Origin: Bradyrhizobium diazoefficiens
Lineage (GTDB): Bacteria > Pseudomonadota > Alphaproteobacteria > Rhizobiales > Xanthobacteraceae
Assembly: GCF_016599855.1 (NCBI RefSeq)
Contig: NZ_CP067041.1
Coordinates: 1,426,001 to 1,490,000 of the forward strand
DNA: 64,000 nucleotides
Direction of reading: 5' to 3'
Below, in pieces: positions 59,254 to 64,000 of the stretch (position 1 is the first letter of the stretch; each line of letters opens with the position of its first letter). Under the pieces are notes generated by a model. It was not told the DNA's origin and ran no database searches. It saw only the letters and a list, made by a program, of their open reading frames with translations. Both the position numbers and the translations under genes were made by a program.

Positions 59254-60153
59254 GTGGAGCGTATGGAGCAGACTGTGCCCGTAGAAAAAGTAACGAAACT
59301 CTCGTCAGCGACGAAAAAGGAGAGGGAGGATGAGTGGCTCTGTAATTCACTTCGCGCTCGCACTCTAAGCACAATCCGACATGCCGGGGGTGGACACATT
59401 GGTTCCTGCCTTTCGCTAATCGAAATCCTTTACTGCTTGTTCTTTCGGTTTCTGCGTGTCGATCCGCTGAAGCCAGACGACCCTAACAGAGACCGCTTCA
59501 TTCTAAGCTCTTGCCAAGGTGCAGTGGCGCTCTTTGGAGTAATGGAGAATCGCGGGTTCTTGCCGCCATTTTCGCTGGAGCGATTTCTCGTACGTGGTTC
59601 TGAACTTACAATGTTTCCAACGATCGGAATATCCGGAGTTGAGATGACGGGCGGATCTCTTGGACACGGGATCGCGTTCGGAATCGGAGCAGCACTGTAC
59701 GCAAAGTGGTTTGGTCAATCCTACTTGACCGTCGTCGTTATTGGCGACGGGGAAATGAACGAAGGATCCATCTGGGAAGCAGCCTTAGCTGGCGCTCATC
59801 TCAAGTTGAGCAATTTACTGGTCATCGTAAACCGAAATCGACTTCAGATCGACGGCCCAACAGAATCAATAATGGCTCTTGAGCCTGTGGCTGCAAAATG
59901 GAAATCGTTTGGTTGGGATGTGCAAGAGGTAGATGGGCATGCGATATCGGAGATCGTACACGCGCTCAACGTCGCCAGATTAAACGCTGAAACATCCGCA
60001 TCGCCGCAAGTCCTGATTGCGCATACGATCAAGGGGCGCGGTATCTCCTTTATGGAGAATTCACTGGACTGGCACTACCGAGTTCCCTCCGAGGCGGAGT
60101 ACAGCGGCGCTCTCAAAGAGCTGGAGGCGTTCCGGTTCACTGGCGGTCCATAA
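59254..60153 (+). CDS. Transketolase, N-terminal (TPP-binding) subunit
   Basis: 299 residues; GTG 59254 or ATG 59263 are possible starts, neither with a strong ribosome-binding site. The PP-type domain is intact: GGGHIGSCLSLIEILYCLFF, SSCQGAVALFGVMENRGF, GSLGHGIAFGIGAALYAKW and VVIGDGEMNEGSIWEAALAGAHLKLSNLLVIVNRNRLQIDG with the Mg-binding GDG...N. It needs the C-terminal subunit, encoded 510 bases downstream, to form the active site for two-carbon transfer or DXS-like chemistry. Splitting in two genes is common in transketolases of secondary-metabolite and sugar pathways. Confidence 0.9.
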   Translation: MERMEQTVPVEKVTKLSSATKKEREDEWLCNSLRARTLSTIRHAGGGHIGSCLSLIEILYCLFFRFLRVDPLKPDDPNRDRFILSSCQGAVALFGVMENRGFLPPFSLERFLVRGSELTMFPTIGISGVEMTGGSLGHGIAFGIGAALYAKWFGQSYLTVVVIGDGEMNEGSIWEAALAGAHLKLSNLLVIVNRNRLQIDGPTESIMALEPVAAKWKSFGWDVQEVDGHAISEIVHALNVARLNAETSASPQVLIAHTIKGRGISFMENSLDWHYRVPSEAEYSGALKELEAFRFTGGP

Positions 60154-60663
60154 CAGGCTTGACCCGCTGCAGATAAGCCGAATTGAGAGGCGTTGAATGT
60201 CGAGAGTTGCCGGGCCTTGTTTCGGGATGAGTCCAGGGATGCGTTGTATCCTGGGCCGAGATCACGTGGCTGGCGCTTCGCATTGGAACGGCGCGTTGGA
60301 TTAGCGTAGCCGCAACTTGCCGCTCTCTCAGACGAGTTGCCCGTGCGTGGTACGACAAACGACTTGATATTGCGGCAATCCGATCGGGCGTGAAGCTATC
60401 GAAGTGCGTGTCAGCACTAACCAACTCGGCAAATGCGGTGTTGGTGTTATCGGTCCCTACCCGCATAGAGACTCATATGCGTCGCGTGGCTCGTTCTGCG
60501 CAAGGCTGTACCAATATTCGTCTTAGGGCTCGGCTTGCCAGAGATGTGGTAGGTCTTACCGCACGTTAGACTTCAAGCGGAGTCAGTTACCTGCACCATC
60601 AACCGCCGTGTTGGGTGGGGATCGGTTAGGTCGTGTCAACTTCAGTAGGGAGCAGCGCATACC
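60154..60663. other. Unusual gap between the two transketolase subunit genes
   Basis: 510 bases with no recognised gene in a place where the subunit genes normally adjoin or overlap. AGGGAG at about 60648 is the ribosome-binding site for the next gene. Confidence 0.45.
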
Positions 60664-61632
60664 GTGTCGAGCCAATCTCTTGATCTTCGTTCCGCGTTCA
60701 CAGCCGCGCTCGTAAGAAAAGCGAAGGCCGGGAATGCCTTCACCCTCATTTCCGTCGATTCAAGAAAGTCATCGCAAGTGGGGCAGATAGAAACGGACTA
60801 TCCGGCTTATTTTCTTGACCTGGGGGTGATGGAGCAGTGTGCGGCTGGTGTGGCTGCCGGACTGGCTAGTTGCGGGCACAAAGTGCTTGTTGTGGGCATA
60901 GCATCATTCATCACGATGAGGGCATACGAGCAGATCCGCACGGTCTTGGCACATGGAAATTACGACGTCAAAGTCGTAGGCCTGTGGTCTGGTCTCTACC
61001 ATACTTTTCAGGGGCATACCCATGTTCCCCACGAAGATATTTCGATTATGCGCACGTTAGATAACGTGTCTATTTACTGCCCGAGCAGCTACGTGGACAT
61101 GAACAATATCGTTGATCGTCTATTTGTGGAGCGTGGATTTTCTTATGTGCGTTTGGAGAGCCCCTTTTTGTCGGCAGCCATGAGAGAACATGGCAGAGAG
61201 AACGTCGACCTAGACCGGCTGCAGATACTTAGGCGAGGACGCCTAGTTACAATTGTGAGCACCGGCCGTAGTCTTTTCGCCGCTATCGACGCCGCTGATC
61301 TGCTGAACGACATAGGCATCAGCTGCAACGTTCTAAATGCAATTCGCCCGTGGCCGTTTGACGAAACAACCCTTCTCACAGCGCTCGAGACAACAGAAAT
61401 ACTCGTTACCGTCGAAGAGCACGGAAGAGTTGGTGGACTAGCCAGCATCGTTTCTGAAATGCTGGTTCAACGTGGCATCCAGAACGTCAGACACTTGCCG
61501 TTCACGGGTTCCTCGAAGTATCCGAGCAACCTTTCCTACGAGGATGCCCTTGATAGCTTTGGATTAACTGGCGTTAAAATATCGAATGCCGTTGCTCGAT
61601 TGGTCGCTGGACTTGATCCGCAAGCTTGCTAG
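60664..61632 (+). CDS. Transketolase, C-terminal (pyrimidine-binding) subunit
   Basis: 322 residues from GTG 60664, with AGGGAG about 10 bases upstream. The pyrimidine domain holds YFLDLGVMEQCAAGVAAGLASCGHK (the catalytic-type Glu in VMEQ) and FITMRAYEQIRTVLAHGNYDVKVVGL; HVPHEDISIMRTLDNVSIYCP follows; the C-terminal domain contains TIVSTGRSLFAAIDAADLL and ILVTVEEHGRVGGLASIV. All elements needed for a heterodimeric transketolase or DXS-like enzyme with the 59254 product are present. Confidence 0.92.
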   Translation: MSSQSLDLRSAFTAALVRKAKAGNAFTLISVDSRKSSQVGQIETDYPAYFLDLGVMEQCAAGVAAGLASCGHKVLVVGIASFITMRAYEQIRTVLAHGNYDVKVVGLWSGLYHTFQGHTHVPHEDISIMRTLDNVSIYCPSSYVDMNNIVDRLFVERGFSYVRLESPFLSAAMREHGRENVDLDRLQILRRGRLVTIVSTGRSLFAAIDAADLLNDIGISCNVLNAIRPWPFDETTLLTALETTEILVTVEEHGRVGGLASIVSEMLVQRGIQNVRHLPFTGSSKYPSNLSYEDALDSFGLTGVKISNAVARLVAGLDPQAC

Positions 61633-61779
61633 CGCTTCTTTTCTTCCCGTCACCAGTCACGACTATGATGTAACCATCCCACGTTGCTGTTCGGGGCGAT
61701 GAAGGATACCACGTCCAGGCCTGCCGGGCCAAAAAGTGACAAAATGAGCTTGCTGTGGCGCGCGACCATTAGTCTCTGA

Positions 61780-61985
61780 GCAATCGCGAGCGAGGCGCCG
61801 AAGCACATGGCCGCATTGTATGCGGTCGAGAAAGATCCGCGGCCACAGCCCGGCGCCGTCTCGCGCGTCAGCAGAAAAGCCTGCCCGCTGGCCAATGCCT
61901 TGGAGGCTTGGCTACGCGCCAAGCTGGCTGTCGTCAGCCAAAAGATCAAGCTCGTCGCCCTATCTGATACGCTCTCTCAGCGCTA
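61780..61985 (+). pseudogene. IS66 tnpC fragment
   Basis: LYAVEKDPRPQPGAVSRVSR followed by LANALEAWLRAKLAVVSQKIKL is the usual stretch near the end of IS66 tnpC. It stops where IS110 similarity begins. Confidence 0.6.
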
Positions 61986-61989
61986 GCAA

Positions 61990-62653
61990 GGCTAACGCAC
62001 TTCTCCAAAGCTTCCTGCTGCGACATGGGCAAATCTATGCCGGCAAGAAGGGCTGGACCTTAGCTCGTCGTCGCTGGCTCACCACGGTGCGCTTCGATCA
62101 CCCGGCGAGCCAAATCGTTCTGCAGGACTACATTCATGCCGTGACCGACGCTGAGGCCGTGTGGACTGCTTGACCAAGCGGATCGAAGAGCTGGCGCCAC
62201 AATGGTCGATCACGCCATTCGTTGAGGCCGTGCAGGCCATGCGCGGCGTCGCCTTCATCGCTGCCGCGACTGTGGTTGCTGAGGTCGGCGACTTCTCTCG
62301 CTTCGACAATCCCCGCCAGTTGATCGCCTTTCTCGGCCTCGTGCCGTCGGAGCATTCGAGCGACGCCACCATCCGACGCGGCGGTATCACCAAGGCCGGC
62401 AACGCTCTGGCGGGCGTGCTCTGATCGAGGGGCATGGACCTATCGCATGCAAGTTCGCGTCAGTCGCAAGCTCCATCACCGTAACGAGGGCCTGCCTCAA
62501 CATATCGCCTCAAGGCCCCAAGTCAGGCTGTACGCCCGCTCCCGCTTGTCGGCCGACAAACCCAAGGTGATCGTCACCACCGCCACTGCACGCGAGATGG
62601 TCGGCTTCCTGTGGGCGATCACTCATCAAGTACAACTCGGGCCGGCCGCCTGA
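61990..62653 (+). pseudogene. IS110-family transposase, C-terminal part, frameshifted
   Basis: QSFLLRHGQIYAGKKGWTLARRRWL, RFDHPASQIVLQDYIHAV, then after a shift near 62160 LTKRIEELAPQWSI, VQAMRGVAFIAAATVVAEVGDFSRFDNPRQLIAFLGLVPSE (transposase_20 helix-hairpin-helix) and, in a third frame, MQVRVSRKLHHRNEGLP to REMVGFLWAITH. The catalytic N-terminal DEDD domain is absent. Its lineage differs from the IS110 at 11-12.7 kb. Confidence 0.8.
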
Positions 62654-62889
62654 AGAGCGCTGCTCGACCATATCGGTGCCCAAGGCAGGAGGCGGGGCGC
62701 GGTGGGAATCCTCGTGGCCTGTTATGAGTCGGCATTGCCGATGCTCGCCCCTAGACCGAGGCAGCCCCAAAACGAAACCACGGTCGTGCGGTAGCCAACC
62801 CGCGCGTCTTTGGTCCTGCCTCCTACCGTGGGCACCTTCGAAGTCCAGCGTCCGGGCGCTCAGCCGGAAGCGGCTCCGCTTGATCTATA

Positions 62890-63759
62890 TGGAATTGGAA
62901 GCACGGGTTCGCACCGACCATCCGTAGCCGGTAATGTGGCACCTGTCGAATACAGCGCTGGGCGATCTTTCCGGGGAGTTCGGCGAGCTCTATACGAACT
63001 TCGATCGCCCCTTGATCGCGCCGCAGAAGTTGCATCAGGCGACGCTGCCACAGGCATTCCATGGGTTCGTGCGGAGCGGCATCTGACGGAACGGATGGAG
63101 TTTAATCTTCCGTTCCCGCCGGTTCGTTGGGACTGGGGTTGGGCGATGTGGTTGGCGCTACTCGATCTCCTCGAAGAACCGGGACCCGTTGCTTGAGATT
63201 GCGGCCAAGTTCTTCAACGCGCTTTTGGCGCAAACGCACGTGACGTGTCTGCTCTTGAGCGATCACTTCTCCGTGGACGGTACACTGATTGAAGCCTTAA
63301 GAGCTTCCCGAGGACGGATGGCGGCGAAGGACCAGGACGGTCCGGGACGCGATGCTGAGCGCAGCCACGCAAGGAAAAGCGATTCAACCAGACCCATGCG
63401 AGCCGACCAATCCTGAAGCGGGGCTGTACAGGAAGGTGACGGCCGGCCAACCTGAGCAATATAGGCCATGCGCTGATGGAGTCCGCAATGGTTTGGGAGT
63501 TTTAGGCGGAGTGAGCCGAGCGACGGGCGCCGCCGAACGGGAGAGGCGCTTGGCATCATCGATAAGCGCGGGCATCGCGATCGACAAGCGGCGCAAGATG
63601 GCGGTCGGACCACAAGTCATTCCGGCTGTAACATCAGCCAGCGTTGCCGCAAACGCAAGATGGAACAGGAGTTTCGCCGGTTTGGCTAAAGTAAAAACTA
63701 CGAGAGTAGCGAACGACGACTTGGCGAATCTCGAGCCCGAGCATCCGATGCGAAAATGA
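62890..63759 (+). pseudogene. IS5-family (IS1182/ISL2-like) transposase, frameshifted
   Basis: ALGDLSGEFGELYTNFDRPLIAPQKL, RNGWSLIF, then EIAAKFFNALLAQTHVTCLLLSDHFSVDGTLIEA with the first catalytic Asp, then TDPEAGLYRK-like and a degraded remainder to GLAKVKTTRVANDDLANLEP near 63740. The second and third acidic residues were not found. At least four shifts. Confidence 0.7.
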
Positions 63760-64000
63760 CAGCGGCGAACTCAAGTGTATGTTGTGAAAGCGCTGAATAC
63801 TTGGATCAAGATGATGCCCGTTTGGGGATCGAGGTCTCGGAGCGTCCATGCGAGGTGACATCATTGGCCTCCTTCGTAGCCCTTGCCGAAGGAGCGTTCG
63901 TCGTCAGTGAGCGGAACATGCCTAGCTTCAACGAAGCTGGCAGTGTTTCTGTATAGACTTGCGGCGTCGGTCTGACAACGTTTCCGACTAATAGTCCCGT
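63760..64000. other. End of window, nothing recognised
   Basis: Only a short frame of unclear coding value; no family recognised. Confidence 0.35.

Noticed and set aside
60154..60663. Minus-strand frame between the transketolase genes
   Set aside because: No family motif, no ribosome-binding site and poor codon pattern.
1..64000. CRISPR array, tRNA or rRNA genes, prophage, integrative-element attachment site
   Set aside because: No regularly spaced repeats, no cloverleaf-like sequence and no phage structural or integrase gene was recognised on reading both strands; a tRNA scan would settle the tRNA point.

Overview
The window looks like an accessory, symbiosis-island-like stretch of a Bradyrhizobium-type alphaproteobacterium (inference). 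The pointers are a Porin_2-type outer-membrane porin with its GC-rich hairpin terminator, a dense load of IS families common in rhizobial islands (IS3, IS21, IS66, IS110, IS256, IS630, ISL3, ISNCY, IS5) and a group II intron reverse-transcriptase relic, and the very high share of broken genes. No tRNA, rRNA, CRISPR array, prophage module or replication origin was recognised.

Region 1 (1-9 kb): a partial thiamine-diphosphate enzyme, a broken FMN alpha-hydroxyacid oxidase, then an apparently intact set on the plus strand: polar-amino-acid ABC permease, ATPase, periplasmic binding protein, Asp/Glu-racemase-superfamily protein and an ectoine-hydrolase-like M24 enzyme, closed by an Lrp/AsnC regulator on the minus strand. 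A second M24 enzyme (15-16 kb) and an M20 amidohydrolase (17.3-18.5 kb) lie beyond an IS-filled block. The set suggests uptake and hydrolysis of an N-acylated or cyclic amino-acid-like compound.

Region 2 (9.7-14.2 kb): intron RT relic, an IS3 element split by an IS110 element, and an internally deleted ISNCY element with preserved 20-bp ends. Region 3 (18.6-26.2 kb): ISL3 relic, decayed pabB/pabA-type genes, an alpha/beta-hydrolase-like gene without the usual nucleophile, a MarR regulator facing a promoter-operator that runs straight into a terminator, and the porin.

Region 4 (26.2-45.8 kb): an IS21 relic interrupted by an IS630 element; a CitE-like lyase / class III CoA-transferase / metallo-beta-lactamase-fold hydrolase / SDR cluster with decayed copies of its last two genes at 43.7-44.6 kb and a diverged metallo-hydrolase copy at 29.3 kb; IS66; a PPC/DUF296 protein; a DUF4185 relic; two isocitrate-lyase/PEP-mutase-family genes (one with an amber codon near its start); an HD-like protein; and a second IS630.

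Region 5 (46-64 kb): an FAD-oxidoreductase relic, a compact minus-strand beta-oxidation-like operon (3-hydroxyacyl-CoA dehydrogenase, GntR regulator, thiolase, SDR) whose divergent acyl-CoA dehydrogenase and phosphotransferase partners are broken, an internally inverted racemase relic, a SET-domain protein, a MATE relic, a carboxymuconolactone-decarboxylase-like protein, a split transketolase pair and a final block of IS66/IS110/IS5 remnants. The picture is of small catabolic operons being gained, duplicated and lost among transposons. Family names come from reading the translated sequence, not from database searches.
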